A stretch of 64,000 nucleotides of DNA from Microbacterium halotolerans (GCF_003569805.1 NZ_KZ984051.1:1281606-1345605), one strand, 5' to 3'. Positions 1-9,284 are shown, counted from the first letter of the stretch. The notes: a model not told the origin generated them from the sequence alone. Made by a program: numbers and translations.

Positions 1-1
1 G

Positions 2-574
2 ATCGGTCTGCGCGCCTTCATCGGAATGCGCAATCGTGCGCGCGAGCGTCGTGACGGCACGCACACGCGTCGCGAGGACGGTGCGCCACTGCGGGTGCGC
101 AGGATCCCGACGCTGATCGTCGGCATCGTCGGCGGCCTGATGGTCGGGCTGACCTCCGTCGGGTCGGGCTCGCTCATCATCATCGCCCTGATGCTGCTGT
201 ACCCCCTGCTCCCGATGGGGCGGCTCGTCGGCACCGATCTCGTGCAGGCCGTTCCGCTCGTGGTCGCGGCGGCCATCGGGCATCTGCTGTTCGGCGAGGT
301 CGACTGGTCGATCGTGCTGCCGCTGATCATCGGCAGCGTACCCGGCACGATCATCGGCGCGCGCCTGTCGTCGACGCTGCCCAGCGGCATCGTGCGCCGT
401 GCCCTCGCGCTGGTGCTGCTGGCCTCGGGGCTGCGCATGCTCGACGTGGACATCCCGTGGACGATCGCCGCGGTCTCGCTCGCCTTCGTCGCCGCAACCC
501 TCGGCTGGATGGGGCTGCGGTCCGTGTACGGAATCCCGCCCGCCGCGCGTCGCGAGCGAAAGGCATCGGAGTGA
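2..574 (+). CDS. TauE/SafE family exporter, C-terminal part
   Basis: The reading frame is open from the first bases, so the true start and the N-terminal half lie outside the window. Several hydrophobic helices follow a basic cytoplasmic loop. The second-half signature of the family, the glycine-rich segment GLTSVGSGSLIIIALML near the start of the visible part, is clear. TauE/SafE proteins are membrane exporters or permeases for sulfite, sulfonates or other small organic anions; the substrate here cannot be told. It converges on the APS kinase gene, so a shared sulfur role is possible but is not shown by operon structure. Family assignment is fairly sure; the gene is incomplete only because of the window edge. 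Confidence 0.85.
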   Translation: MGLRAFIGMRNRARERRDGTHTRREDGAPLRVRRIPTLIVGIVGGLMVGLTSVGSGSLIIIALMLLYPLLPMGRLVGTDLVQAVPLVVAAAIGHLLFGEVDWSIVLPLIIGSVPGTIIGARLSSTLPSGIVRRALALVLLASGLRMLDVDIPWTIAAVSLAFVAATLGWMGLRSVYGIPPAARRERKASE

Positions 575-610
575 GAACGCCCCGCTGCCGGACTGATCTG
601 CGCACCCGCC

Positions 611-682
611 GCCGAGATGCGCACTTCTGCGACATCCGGGCGTAAAAGCCGGCGCATCTCGACGAAAGGTGCGCATCTCGGC
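611..682. repeat. Dispersed palindromic repeat A, copy 1
   Basis: Begins with GCCGAGATGCGCAC and ends with its reverse complement, with a second internal arm GGCGCATCTCGACGA next to the right end. It sits between two convergent genes. Four more copies occur at 20819, 36743, 38639 and 51894. Confidence 0.8.
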
Positions 683-696
683 AGCCAGGCGTGGGG

Positions 697-1809
697 TCAG
701 GGGCGCATGGCTTCCAGGATCTGCGTGACCGCGTCACCGGGTGCGACGACGGAAGCATCGATGGTGAGATCCGCGTCCGAGGGGATCTGGTACGGGTCGC
801 TGATACCGGTGAACTCGGCGATCTCACCGGCGGCGGCCTTGGCGTACAGCCCCTTGCGGTCGCGCTCGGCGCAGACGGACAGCGGGGTGGATACGTGCAC
901 GAGCAGGAGACGACCGTGCTGCTCGACGCGCTCGCGCATCTCGCGCCGCATCGCCTCGTACGGCGCGATCGGCGCGCAGACGGCGATGCCGCCGTGCCGC
1001 GCGATCAGGGACGCGACCCAGCCGATCCGCTGCACGTTGAGCATCCGGTCCTCGCGTGAGAAGCCGAGGCCCTTCGACAGGATGAGTCTGACCTCGTCGC
1101 CGTCGAGCAGTGTGGTCGTGCGCTCATCGGTCTCGGCGAGGCGTTCGACGAGCAGCTTCGAGATGGTGGACTTGCCGGAGCCGGAGAGCCCCGTCAGCAG
1201 GATCGCACAGCCGGGGGAGGCGGGGATCGCGGTCTCCCAGACATCGACGCGGTCGGCGACGAGCTGCTCGGCGATGTCGCGCGCGGACGCCGGATCGCTC
1301 GGCGATGGCATCACCACGACGCGGCGCCCCGCTGCCTCGACCCGGGCGATGGCTGAGGCCAGGGCGGAGGTGTCGTCGCGGTCCAGCACGATCACGGGGT
1401 CGGCGTCATCCCATCCGGCGTCCTCCGGCTCCGGCACGGTCCCGGTGATCAGCATGGCCAGGGGAACGCGGGCGAAACCGGCGGTCACACGCAGGTCCGT
1501 GCGGTCGCGGTGCCCGAGCGACCTGCGCGCCGACACCGCGCCGGACACCAGCGTCTCGCCAGGCAGATCCGGCGCCGTTCCCGCGCCGATCTGTGCGACC
1601 TCGGCCGGGTGCGGCGCAACGACGGCGACGTCATCGGCGCGGAGCTGCGCGACATCCGTGCCCTCGGCATCGTGCAGCACGATCGTCTCGCCCTGCACCA
1701 TCTCGACATCGCGAAGGCGCAGCCGAGCGCAGCCACCGTTCGCGCCGGCCAGGGCGAGCTCCACGTCGCGCAGCTGCGCGGACGACAGGGTTGCATGCAC
1801 ATCAGTCAC
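697..1809 (-). CDS. cysC: Adenylyl-sulfate kinase with N-terminal extension
   Basis: Phosphorylates adenosine 5'-phosphosulfate to PAPS in sulfate assimilation or sulfation. Of 370 residues, the last ~175 are a typical APS kinase: P-loop GLSGSGKST at about 207-215, then GDEVRLILSKGLGFS, the RMLNVQRIGWVA helix and the DPYQIP segment near the C terminus. The first ~190 residues are not a kinase. They show only vague resemblance to the PUA-like N domain of ATP sulfurylase (as in bifunctional sulfurylase/kinase proteins), with no HxxH-type sulfurylase motif that I can see. I chose the GTG at 1809, which follows a purine-rich stretch; another GTG lies seven codons upstream at 1830. It is transcribed away from rplM. 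The kinase call is firm; the N-terminal function is unknown. Confidence 0.88.
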   Translation of the reverse strand: MTDVHATLSSAQLRDVELALAGANGGCARLRLRDVEMVQGETIVLHDAEGTDVAQLRADDVAVVAPHPAEVAQIGAGTAPDLPGETLVSGAVSARRSLGHRDRTDLRVTAGFARVPLAMLITGTVPEPEDAGWDDADPVIVLDRDDTSALASAIARVEAAGRRVVVMPSPSDPASARDIAEQLVADRVDVWETAIPASPGCAILLTGLSGSGKSTISKLLVERLAETDERTTTLLDGDEVRLILSKGLGFSREDRMLNVQRIGWVASLIARHGGIAVCAPIAPYEAMRREMRERVEQHGRLLLVHVSTPLSVCAERDRKGLYAKAAAGEIAEFTGISDPYQIPSDADLTIDASVVAPGDAVTQILEAMRP

Positions 1810-1858
1810 CCGCCCATCCTGCCCTCTCACGCTCCCCGCACAACCTTCGTTCTCGTTC

Positions 1859-1944
1859 CGCGCGGAATCCAGGAGAATCCGCGTCGCCTCGGATGATTCC
1901 TGGGCAGGGAGCTTGGAGTCCGCGCATTCTCCTGGTTTCTGCGG
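1859..1944. repeat. Palindromic repeat F, copy 1
   Basis: An 86-bp imperfect palindrome with arms CCAGGAGAATCCGCG and CGCGCATTCTCCTGG. A related copy with changes in both arms lies at 57800-57889. It occupies most of the space between the divergent cysC and rplM genes. Confidence 0.7.
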
Positions 1945-2035
1945 GGTCTGCAGGCGGCGCCGGATGAGCGGTGCGGTCGATCCTGCGCTGAGCAGGCGGC
2001 ATGAACGCGGTGATGTGTCGGCCCGGGAGTCGTGC

Positions 2036-2173
2036 TAAGCTATCTCGTTGGTGCGCGACTGCGCGCACTGCGAACGTGAGCCCTCCAACGTCTGCATTCC
2101 GGATCTTCGACCCGGAATCGGCACCGGAGCGGGATTCACGAACGTCTCCGTTCGAATAGAAAGCAGCACAACT
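2036..2173 (+). promoter_or_regulatory. rplM promoter and structured leader
   Basis: A TAAGCT hexamer at 2036-2041 is a plausible -10 box. The transcript leader would then contain two hairpins: GTGCGC/GCGCAC at about 2051-2068, and ATTCCGG/CCGGAAT at about 2096-2117 around a TTCGA loop. Such leaders often carry autoregulation by a ribosomal protein, but I do not recognise a named L13 leader class. Confidence 0.4.
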
Positions 2174-2620
2174 GTGACTCGCACTTATTCCCCGAAGGCT
2201 GGCGACGCCCAGCGCGAGTGGCTCGTCATCGACGCCACCGACGTCGTTCTCGGCCGCCTCGCCTCGCACGCGGCCGCGCTTCTGCGCGGCAAGCACAAGG
2301 TGACCTTCGCTCCGCACATGGACATGGGCGACTTCGTCGTCGTCGTGAACGCCGACAAGGTGGCGCTCACGGGCAACAAGCTCCAGAACAAGCGTGCATA
2401 CCGCCACTCGGGCTACCCCGGCGGCCTGAGCTCGGTCTCCTACGAGGAGCTCCTCGACAAGAACCCCGTGCGCGCCGTCGAGAAGGCGATCCGCGGCATG
2501 CTCCCCAAGAACAGCCTTGGCCGTCAGCAGCTCTCGAAGCTGAAGGTGTACACGGGTGCCGAGCACCCCCACGCCGCGCAGCAGCCCAAGACGTACACCC
2601 TCGACCAGGTCGCGCAGTAA
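2174..2620 (+). CDS. rplM: Large ribosomal subunit protein uL13
   Basis: A 148-residue structural protein of the 50S subunit that binds 23S rRNA early in assembly. It runs from [16 protein letters not shown] through the conserved GRLAS, the TGNK block and the family signature [16 protein letters not shown]. The GTG at 2174 is chosen because it is preceded by a GAAAG ribosome-binding site and gives the usual length and N terminus; the upstream in-frame extension looks like untranslated leader. rpsI follows after 21 bp, the standard L13-S9 pairing, and glmM after that. Confidence 0.97.
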   Translation: MTRTYSPKAGDAQREWLVIDATDVVLGRLASHAAALLRGKHKVTFAPHMDMGDFVVVVNADKVALTGNKLQNKRAYRHSGYPGGLSSVSYEELLDKNPVRAVEKAIRGMLPKNSLGRQQLSKLKVYTGAEHPHAAQQPKTYTLDQVAQ

Positions 2621-2641
2621 GCGCGAAGCTAAGGATTCATC

Positions 2642-3118
2642 GTGGCGAACGACACTACCGACTTCCCGCAGAACTACAGCACCGAGTCCGAGGCCGCTGA
2701 GACCGTCGAGGCCGCCCGCCCCGTCGTCAGCGTTCCCGGCGCCGCTGTTGGCCGCCGTAAGCAGGCCATCGCACGCGTGCGTCTGGTGCCGGGCAACGGC
2801 ACCATCACGGTCAACGGGCGCACGCTCGAGGACTACTTCCCGAACAAGCTGCACCAGCAGCTGATCAACGATCCGTTCACGCTCCTCTCGCTGAACGGCG
2901 CGTACGACGTGATCGCCCGCATCACCGGCGGCGGCCCGTCCGGTCAGGCCGGCGCGCTTCGCCTCGGCATCGCGCGTTCGCTCAACGGCATCGACGTCGA
3001 GAACAACCGACCGACCCTCAAGAAGGCCGGGTTCCTCTCGCGCGACGCTCGCGTCAAGGAGCGCAAGAAGGCTGGTCTCAAGAAGGCCCGCAAGGCCCCG
3101 CAGTACTCGAAGCGCTAA
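2642..3118 (+). CDS. rpsI: Small ribosomal subunit protein uS9
   Basis: A 158-residue 30S protein whose C-terminal tail reaches the P-site tRNA. The core starts near residue 37 ([15 protein letters not shown]). The signature [19 protein letters not shown] is present and the protein ends in the invariant SKR. The ~35 acidic residues at the N terminus are an actinobacterial-type extension. It starts at GTG after a GCTAAGGATTC ribosome-binding region, 21 bp downstream of rplM, and is almost certainly co-transcribed with it and with glmM 16 bp further on. Confidence 0.97.
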   Translation: MANDTTDFPQNYSTESEAAETVEAARPVVSVPGAAVGRRKQAIARVRLVPGNGTITVNGRTLEDYFPNKLHQQLINDPFTLLSLNGAYDVIARITGGGPSGQAGALRLGIARSLNGIDVENNRPTLKKAGFLSRDARVKERKKAGLKKARKAPQYSKR

Positions 3119-3134
3119 AGCGAGCGCTCTTCCG

Positions 3135-4490
3135 ATGCCGCTGTTTGGCACGGACGGCGTGAGGGGGCTGGCCAACGGCTCCCTCACCGCCGACCTCGCT
3201 CTGTCCCTGGCCCAGGCGACTGCCGTCGTCCTGGGCCAGGGCCGTTCCGCCGAGGCGCGTCGTGCGGAAGGTCGCCGCGCCTCCGCGGTGATCGCGCACG
3301 ACCCGCGCATCTCCGGCGAGTTCCTCTCCGCCGCTGTCGCTGCCGGGCTCGCCTCCTCCGGCGTCGACGTCTACGACGCAGGTGTGATCCCGACGCCGGC
3401 GCTCGCCTACCTGATCGCCGACTTCGATGCCGACTTCGGCATCATGATCTCCGCATCGCACAACCCCGCTCCCGACAACGGGATCAAGGTGTTCGCGCGC
3501 GGAGGCGTGAAGCTTCCCGACGTCGTCGAACGGCGCATCGAGGAGCACATGCACGGGGAGAGGTGGCTCCCGACCGGATCGCAGGTCGGCCGCATCCGGC
3601 GCTTCTCCGACGCCGAGGACCGCTACCTCGTGCACCTGCTGTCGACGATGCCGCACCGGCTCGACGGGCTGCACGTCGTGCTCGACTGCGCGCACGGTGC
3701 CGCGGCCGGGGTGTCTCCCGATGCCTTCCGCGACGCTGGAGCGGAACTCACCGTCATCGGCGCGGAACCGGATGGCCTCAACATCAACGACGGCGTGGGC
3801 TCCACCCACCTCGATCATCTCGCCGAAGCCGTCGTGCGTCTCGGCGCAGACATGGGCATCGCCCACGACGGCGATGCCGACCGCTGCCTGGCGATCGATG
3901 CGCAGGGCAACCAGATCGACGGCGACCGGATCATGGCGATCCTCGCGGCCTCCATGCATGAGCGCGGCGTGCTGGCGAACAACACCCTGGTCGCCACGGT
4001 GATGAGCAATCTCGGTCTGCACCGCGCCATGGGGGAACGCGGCATCGAGGTGCTGCAGACCGCCGTGGGCGACCGCTATGTGCTCGAGGGCATGAACGCC
4101 GGCGGACACTCGCTGGGTGGTGAGCAGTCCGGTCACGTCATCATGAGCGAGCACGCGACCACCGGTGACGGCGTGCTCACCGGCCTGCACCTCGCCGCCG
4201 AGGTGGCGCGCACGGGCAAGCCGCTCGCCGAGCTGGCTGCGATCATGACCGTGTACCCGCAGGTGCTGATCAACGTGACCGGCGTCGACAAGGACCGCAC
4301 CGATGACGAGCCGCTCGTCGCCGCTGTGAATGCCGTGGCGGCCGAGCTGGGGGAGACCGGCCGTGTGCTGCTGCGTCCGTCCGGCACGGAACAGCTCGTG
4401 CGCGTCATGGTCGAAGCCGCCGACAGCGAGACCGCGCGGCGCCATGCCGATCACCTCGCGAAGGTCGTCCAGGAGCGACTCGGGCGCTGA
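3135..4490 (+). CDS. glmM: Phosphoglucosamine mutase
   Basis: Interconverts glucosamine-6-phosphate and glucosamine-1-phosphate on the way to UDP-GlcNAc and peptidoglycan. The 451 residues carry all four active-site loops of the phosphohexomutase fold: the phosphoserine loop SASHNP with the catalytic Ser at about 108, the metal loop DGDADR at 245-250, the sugar loop GGEQSG at 328-333, and the phosphate loop RPSGTEQ at 414-420. It lies 16 bp after rpsI in the same direction, so it is probably read from the ribosomal-protein promoter. glmS, which makes its substrate, is at 13.4 kb. Confidence 0.97.
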   Translation: MPLFGTDGVRGLANGSLTADLALSLAQATAVVLGQGRSAEARRAEGRRASAVIAHDPRISGEFLSAAVAAGLASSGVDVYDAGVIPTPALAYLIADFDADFGIMISASHNPAPDNGIKVFARGGVKLPDVVERRIEEHMHGERWLPTGSQVGRIRRFSDAEDRYLVHLLSTMPHRLDGLHVVLDCAHGAAAGVSPDAFRDAGAELTVIGAEPDGLNINDGVGSTHLDHLAEAVVRLGADMGIAHDGDADRCLAIDAQGNQIDGDRIMAILAASMHERGVLANNTLVATVMSNLGLHRAMGERGIEVLQTAVGDRYVLEGMNAGGHSLGGEQSGHVIMSEHATTGDGVLTGLHLAAEVARTGKPLAELAAIMTVYPQVLINVTGVDKDRTDDEPLVAAVNAVAAELGETGRVLLRPSGTEQLVRVMVEAADSETARRHADHLAKVVQERLGR

Positions 4491-4515
4491 CAGCGATTCG
4501 ACTATCCGTTTCTTC

Positions 4516-4552
4516 GGCACGCCTCCGCTCGGAATGCCGACGGAGGCGTGCC
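4516..4552 (+). terminator. Terminator-like hairpin after glmM
   Basis: A perfect 12-bp stem, GGCACGCCTCCG with CGGAGGCGTGCC, around a 13-nt loop, 25 bp after the glmM stop. There is no U-tract, which is common for actinobacterial terminators. Confidence 0.7.
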
Positions 4553-4793
4553 AGTGGGGCGTGCATATGTGAACAAGAAGAAGTGTACTTGTATATTAGC
4601 ATTTTGGGATGAGTGCACACAGGTAGGACTCGGTTGACTCCGCCTCGAATACCGGTCAGACTCTGAAGTCGGCAGTGGGAATCCGAATCCCGATCGATCC
4701 GGCCAGCACGTCTCGGAGGCGTGCGGGTGGGTTGTGCCGTCCCGGCTATCGGAAGCCGGGGAGGAAACTTCCGACCAGCCTGGAGTCATACAG
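4553..4793 (+). promoter_or_regulatory. Promoter and long 5' leader of the surface-protein gene
   Basis: The gap contains an unusually AT-rich stretch around 4565-4610. It has a TATATT hexamer at 4592-4597 that makes a good -10 box. Transcription from there would give a leader of nearly 190 nt with several short inverted segments (for example GCCGTCCCGGC and GCCGGGGAGG near 4735-4765) before a TGGAG ribosome-binding site. The length suggests a regulatory leader, but I cannot match it to a known riboswitch. Confidence 0.4.
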
Positions 4794-7700
4794 ATGAAGC
4801 GCGCCCTCGCGGGCGCGGCCACCGTATCCACCGTCGCCGCGCTCGCGGCGTTCGGCGGAGCAGCCGCGCATGCAGAGACCACGGACGGCACGATCATCGT
4901 GCACGTCACAGAAGACAGAAACCTGAACGGTCAACGTGACGCCGTCGATGCGATGATCGACGGCGCGACCGTGACGGTCACCGATTCGGAGGGCGCCTCG
5001 GCGACCGCCGTCACGGTCGCGGGCGCGGCCGAAATCGACAGCACCGCGCTGACCGGCGGCACGTACCGCGTCGAGGTCACCAATCCCGACCCGGCGACCT
5101 ACACCGAATCCACGGTTGATCCCGCGGCGACCGACGAGACTGCCTTCGGCCCGGCGGTGTCGTTCGCCGATGTAGCGGACGGCGCAGATGCAACGGTCGA
5201 AGTCGGCTACGTCGATCTCTCGAAGCTCGGTGTCGAGAACGGACAGGTCTTCTCAGCGCTCCAGGACAACATGGCATCCGATGCCCAGGAGACGGAGCTG
5301 TACTCGCTGCCGGCGAACCTCCAGGGCTCGCAGGCCGAGCTGACCGGTCGCGGTTCGTACGGCACTGTGTACGGGATCGGCGTCGACTCCGGCTACCGCG
5401 AGATCTACGCCGGCGCCTACGCAAAGCGCGCAGCGGAATACGGGCCGGGCGGCGCCGGTGGCATCTACCGCTATGACGCACTCGACGGCGAAGACGACGG
5501 CCTGTGGGCAGTGGTTCGGGACGCCGGATCGACGACGCACGACTGGGACGCAGACCAGGACTTCGACTTCCGCGACCGCGTCAGCCGCGAAGGCCTCGGG
5601 GACATCGAGGTGACCGAGGACAACGCGTTCCTCACGACGGTCAACCTCGCCAGGGACATGCTCGTCACCTACGACCTGAGCGACCGCGACACAGCGGCGG
5701 CCGATCGTGTGCCGGTTCAGGAGCTCGCCGTTCCTGCGAGTCTCGCCGGCGTCGACTCCGATGCCGATTTCTGGACTCCCTTCGCCCTCGAGGAGCACGA
5801 CGGCGAGCTGTACGTCGGTGCGACCGACGGCGAGACGATGGACGTCTATCTGCTGAACTTCACGCGCGCCGCTGACGGATCGCTCTCGTTCGCCGGTGTG
5901 GTCGCCTCCGGCAATGCGGGCGATGTGCTCGAGCGCCAGGGCCAGGAGACCGCAGACCGCTACGTCAACGAGGCGTGCCGCTACGTCGACTGGAACGAGT
6001 GGCACGATGACGTCCCCGATGCGTGCATCAACGACCGCGCATCCGGCTGGAACAACGGCAACGGCTACCAGCTCAACTACGCGCAGCCGCTGCTGGCCGA
6101 CATCGAAGTCATCGCTGACGGCGAGTTCGCGTTCTCGTTCCGCGACCGCTCCAGCGACCAGTACGGCACGGCGATGATCTACGGTTTCAACGCCGACGGC
6201 GAGCCAGAGTCAGGCGACTACATCCTCACCGGAGACCTCGTGCAGGTGACGCTCGCCGACGATCAGATCCAGTGGGCACCCGACTTCGACTACGTGGATC
6301 GCGCGGGTTCGAATGCGGATCTTGTGCATGCGCAGGGCTCGTTCTCTGGCATCGCATACGTTCCCGAGCTCGACTACGTGCTCACCAACCAGCTCGACGC
6401 GAACCAGTACTTCACGCAGGGCCTGCGGGTGCTGCACGCCACCGGAGACTCGGCAGGCCAGGTCGTCCGCAATGACGACGTGCCGACGGGCAACATCGAT
6501 CTCACCGGCGATTTCGGCAAGAACACCGGTCTCGCCGATGTCGAGGTCCTCGTCGCCGCGGCGACGCAGCAGATCGGCAACTACGTCTGGATCGATTCCG
6601 ACAAGGACGGCGTGCAGGATCCGGATGAGGCACCCGTCGAGGGCGTGACGGTCACTCTGCGCGACACCGACGGCAATGTCGTCGCCACCACGGTGACCGA
6701 TGCTGATGGCGCGTACTACTTCGGCGCGGTCGACGGGCTCGAGCCCGATACGGAGTACGACGTCGTCATCGACGCGTCCAACTTCACCGACGGCGCACTC
6801 GTCGGCTACCACGCGACAGAGCCGCAGGCAGATGGCGCCACGGACGTCAACGACAGCAATGGCGTGCAGGCCGAGAGCTCGGACGAGACGGTCGCCCGCA
6901 TCACAACCCCCGCCGCGAACGTCAACGATCACTCGATCGACTTCGGCTTCGTGGAGGACCCGACGGTGTCGGTGGGTGACTATGTGTGGTTCGACTCGAA
7001 CCGCGACGGTCGTCAGGGCGATGATGAGTCGGGCATCGAGGGCGTCGAGCTGACGCTGACGGGCCCGGATGGCAATCCGGTGACCGATGTGTTCGGCAAC
7101 CCGGTCGAGCCGACCTCCACCGACGAGGACGGGAAGTACTCGTTCGATGATCTGCCGGTGCTGCCGGAGGGCGAGCACTACACGGTCACGGTCACCCCGC
7201 CGAACGGCTTCGAGCCGACTGAGCCCGACGTCGGTGACGGCGAGGGCGACTCCTCGACGGGTTCGGCCGAGTCAGGCGATCTCACCGAGGACGGCGCTCG
7301 CGATGACACGCTCGACTTCGGCTTCGTGAAGCCGACGGTCTCGGTGGGTGACTACGTGTGGTTCGACTCGAACCGCGACGGTCGTCAGGACGATGACGAG
7401 TCGGGCATCGAGGGCGTCGAGCTGACGCTGACGGGCCCGGATGGCAAGCCGGTGACCGATGTGTTCGGCGACCCGGTCGAGCCGACCTCCACCGACGAGG
7501 ACGGGAAGTACTCGTTCGACGACCTGCCCGTGCTGCCGGAGGGTGAGCACTACACGGTCACGGTCACCCCGCCGAATGGCTTCGAGTCGACCGAGCCCGG
7601 CGTCGGTGACGGCGAGGGCGACTCCTCGACGGGTTCGGCCGAGTCAGGCGATCTCACCGAGGACGGCGCGCGCGATGACACGCTCGACTTCGGCTTCGTC

Positions 7701-7892
7701 GTCATCGAGGAGCCGACGGACGCGGACGGCACCGACGGCACGGACGGCACGACGTCGCCGAACGGATCCGACGATGATCTCGCTGTCACGGGCGGGACGA
7801 TCTCGCTCGCTGCAGGGGCCGCGGCACTCCTGCTGCTCCTGATCGGCGGCGGTCTCATCACTGCGCGTCGCCGCAGCGCCATGCAGGACTGA
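4794..7892 (+). CDS. Sortase-anchored surface protein with SdrD-B-like repeats
   Basis: A 1,032-residue secreted wall protein. It has a signal peptide (MKRALAGAATVSTV... ending AAAHA, about residue 27), a short Cna-B-like domain opening with Asn/Asp-rich NGQRDAVDAM, and a ~480-residue region probably folding as a beta-propeller. Three SdrD-B-type domains start near residues 598, 724 and 848, each with a GNYVWIDSDKDG or GDYVWFDSNRDG calcium-loop motif. Then come an Asp/Thr/Gly linker, the sorting motif LAVTG at 996-1000, a hydrophobic helix and a basic tail. LAxTG fits class E sortases of actinobacteria. Domains two and three differ at only five residues. The ATG at 4794 is preferred over an upstream in-frame ATG because it starts the signal peptide and follows TGGAG. 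The ligand is unknown; adhesion is inferred from family only. Confidence 0.85.
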   Translation: MKRALAGAATVSTVAALAAFGGAAAHAETTDGTIIVHVTEDRNLNGQRDAVDAMIDGATVTVTDSEGASATAVTVAGAAEIDSTALTGGTYRVEVTNPDPATYTESTVDPAATDETAFGPAVSFADVADGADATVEVGYVDLSKLGVENGQVFSALQDNMASDAQETELYSLPANLQGSQAELTGRGSYGTVYGIGVDSGYREIYAGAYAKRAAEYGPGGAGGIYRYDALDGEDDGLWAVVRDAGSTTHDWDADQDFDFRDRVSREGLGDIEVTEDNAFLTTVNLARDMLVTYDLSDRDTAAADRVPVQELAVPASLAGVDSDADFWTPFALEEHDGELYVGATDGETMDVYLLNFTRAADGSLSFAGVVASGNAGDVLERQGQETADRYVNEACRYVDWNEWHDDVPDACINDRASGWNNGNGYQLNYAQPLLADIEVIADGEFAFSFRDRSSDQYGTAMIYGFNADGEPESGDYILTGDLVQVTLADDQIQWAPDFDYVDRAGSNADLVHAQGSFSGIAYVPELDYVLTNQLDANQYFTQGLRVLHATGDSAGQVVRNDDVPTGNIDLTGDFGKNTGLADVEVLVAAATQQIGNYVWIDSDKDGVQDPDEAPVEGVTVTLRDTDGNVVATTVTDADGAYYFGAVDGLEPDTEYDVVIDASNFTDGALVGYHATEPQADGATDVNDSNGVQAESSDETVARITTPAANVNDHSIDFGFVEDPTVSVGDYVWFDSNRDGRQGDDESGIEGVELTLTGPDGNPVTDVFGNPVEPTSTDEDGKYSFDDLPVLPEGEHYTVTVTPPNGFEPTEPDVGDGEGDSSTGSAESGDLTEDGARDDTLDFGFVKPTVSVGDYVWFDSNRDGRQDDDESGIEGVELTLTGPDGKPVTDVFGDPVEPTSTDEDGKYSFDDLPVLPEGEHYTVTVTPPNGFESTEPGVGDGEGDSSTGSAESGDLTEDGARDDTLDFGFVVIEEPTDADGTDGTDGTTSPNGSDDDLAVTGGTISLAAGAAALLLLLIGGGLITARRRSAMQD
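6961..7704 (+). repeat. Near-identical 372-bp tandem duplication inside the surface-protein gene
   Basis: Two adjacent units of about 372 bp (roughly 6961-7332 and 7333-7704) encode the second and third SdrD-B-like domains. The DNA is almost the same and the translations differ at five positions, so the duplication is recent or kept alike by recombination. Confidence 0.9.
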
Positions 7893-7906
7893 TCGAGCCG
7901 CTGGAG

Positions 7907-7953
7907 ACGACGCTGCCCGCATTCGCCCTCCGGGGAGGTGCGGGCAGCGTCGT
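7907..7953 (+). terminator. Terminator-like hairpin
   Basis: A perfect 15-bp stem (ACGACGCTGCCCGCA and its complement) around a 17-nt loop, 14 bp after the surface-protein stop. It separates that gene from the beta-helix/DyP operon. Confidence 0.75.
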
Positions 7954-8012
7954 GTCATATGCGAAAGTGGAACCGCCCGGGTGGTTCGGGCGGCGCCAGA
8001 GAGGGACATCCA

Positions 8013-9284
8013 GTGCAACGCAGACTGACACCGCTCGCAGGAGCAGTCGCGATAGGCCTCACCATGCTCGGGCTCGCCGGCTGCGTGTCCGAGCCCGACG
8101 CACTCGACATCGTGCACGTGCCGGATGACGCTTCGCTCGCCGATGCGGGTGATCTCGTGGCGGACGGCGGCGTGATCCTGATCGCGCCTGGTACGTACAC
8201 CGGGACGCTCGAGGTCTCTGCCGATGATGTCACCGTGCGCGGCGAGGACCGCAACGGCGTCGTGATCGACGGAGAACTCACCCGCTCCAGCGGGGTCGTC
8301 GGCAGCGGCGAGCGGATCACGGTCGAGAATCTCACCGTGAAGAACTTCCTGCAGAACGGCGTGCTGATCACGGGCGTCACCGACGAGAACGGAGCGGGCC
8401 TCGGCCGCGGCCCCGACGGCTATCTGCCGGAGGACGTGCCCGATCCCGTCCCCGGCTACCTCGTTCAGGCGGTCACGGCGGAGAACAACGGTCTCTACGG
8501 CATCTACGCGTTCAACCGCACCGGCGGCATCATCCGGAACAACCTCGCCTCCGGCGGCTCCGATGCGGGCATCTACGTCGGCCAGTGCGAGGACTGCAAC
8601 GCGTGGGTCGACTCCAACGTCACGATCTCCAACGCCGTCGGCATCGAACTCGCGAACGCATCAGGCGTCTCCATCACGGGAAACCGAGTCGTCGACAATC
8701 GCATCGGGCTGAGCGTGCTGTCGAACTATCTCGAGGCGCACGGCCCGACCGTGAACCTGACGGTGGCGGGCAACGTCATCTCCGACAACAACAACGCGGA
8801 CACACCCGAGCAGGCCGGCGGCGCGTTCGGCGTCGGCGTCGGCCTCGCAGGCACGGTCGATGCCGAGATCTTCGCGAACCGCGTCACCGGCAACGGAAGC
8901 GTCGGCGTCTGGGTGACCTCATCGGAGGACTTCGCACCGTCCGGCACGAACGTGCACGACAACACCTGGGGCGACGGGCTCGCCGTCGCCTACGCACCCG
9001 CTCCGGACGCGGTGGGAGACGGCAACTGCTTCGCACTGGACGGTGCGACCTCGGCCGAACCGGAGGCGCTGCTCGACGACGGATGCGATGCACCCGCTCC
9101 CGGCGCGTACTCCCAGCCGCCGGCTCCCGCTGGCATCTCGTTCGCCGACGTGCCCTCGCCGCCGCAGCGGCCAGGGCTGGACACGGTCGACGAGAAGCCG
9201 CGCGAACTTCCCGACAGCGTCGACATGCCTGACACCGCCGGAATCGATGTGCCGTCGGCCGACCTGCTCGAGGACGCCTCATGA
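8013..9284 (+). CDS. Right-handed parallel beta-helix lipoprotein
   Basis: A 423-residue exported lipoprotein with lipobox LAGC (lipidated Cys at about 24). The mature part is built of short repeating beta-helix rungs typical of pectate-lyase/NosD-like folds (NGLYGIYAFNRTGGIIRNN, GIELANASGVSITGNRV). One rung has a CxxC pair (C192, C195 in YVGQCEDCNAW). The last ~90 residues are Pro/Asp-rich. The GTG at 8013 is chosen because it follows GAGAGGG and gives a normal lipoprotein signal; an upstream in-frame ATG at 7938 lies within the terminator stem. Its stop overlaps the next start by 4 bp, so it is the first gene of a three-gene operon ending in a DyP peroxidase. Its role could be a polysaccharide lyase or a metal-handling scaffold; neither is shown. 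Confidence 0.8.
   Translation: MQRRLTPLAGAVAIGLTMLGLAGCVSEPDALDIVHVPDDASLADAGDLVADGGVILIAPGTYTGTLEVSADDVTVRGEDRNGVVIDGELTRSSGVVGSGERITVENLTVKNFLQNGVLITGVTDENGAGLGRGPDGYLPEDVPDPVPGYLVQAVTAENNGLYGIYAFNRTGGIIRNNLASGGSDAGIYVGQCEDCNAWVDSNVTISNAVGIELANASGVSITGNRVVDNRIGLSVLSNYLEAHGPTVNLTVAGNVISDNNNADTPEQAGGAFGVGVGLAGTVDAEIFANRVTGNGSVGVWVTSSEDFAPSGTNVHDNTWGDGLAVAYAPAPDAVGDGNCFALDGATSAEPEALLDDGCDAPAPGAYSQPPAPAGISFADVPSPPQRPGLDTVDEKPRELPDSVDMPDTAGIDVPSADLLEDAS

Noticed and set aside
2-1809. TauE exporter and APS kinase as one sulfur operon
   Set aside because: The two genes converge and are separated by a palindromic repeat.
1802-4520. Minus-strand frames opposite rplM, rpsI and glmM
   Set aside because: Antisense shadows of highly conserved genes.
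4620-4793. Cobalamin or cyclic-di-AMP (ydaO) riboswitch
   Set aside because: I could not find the conserved B12 box or the ydaO core; only a generic structured leader is supported.
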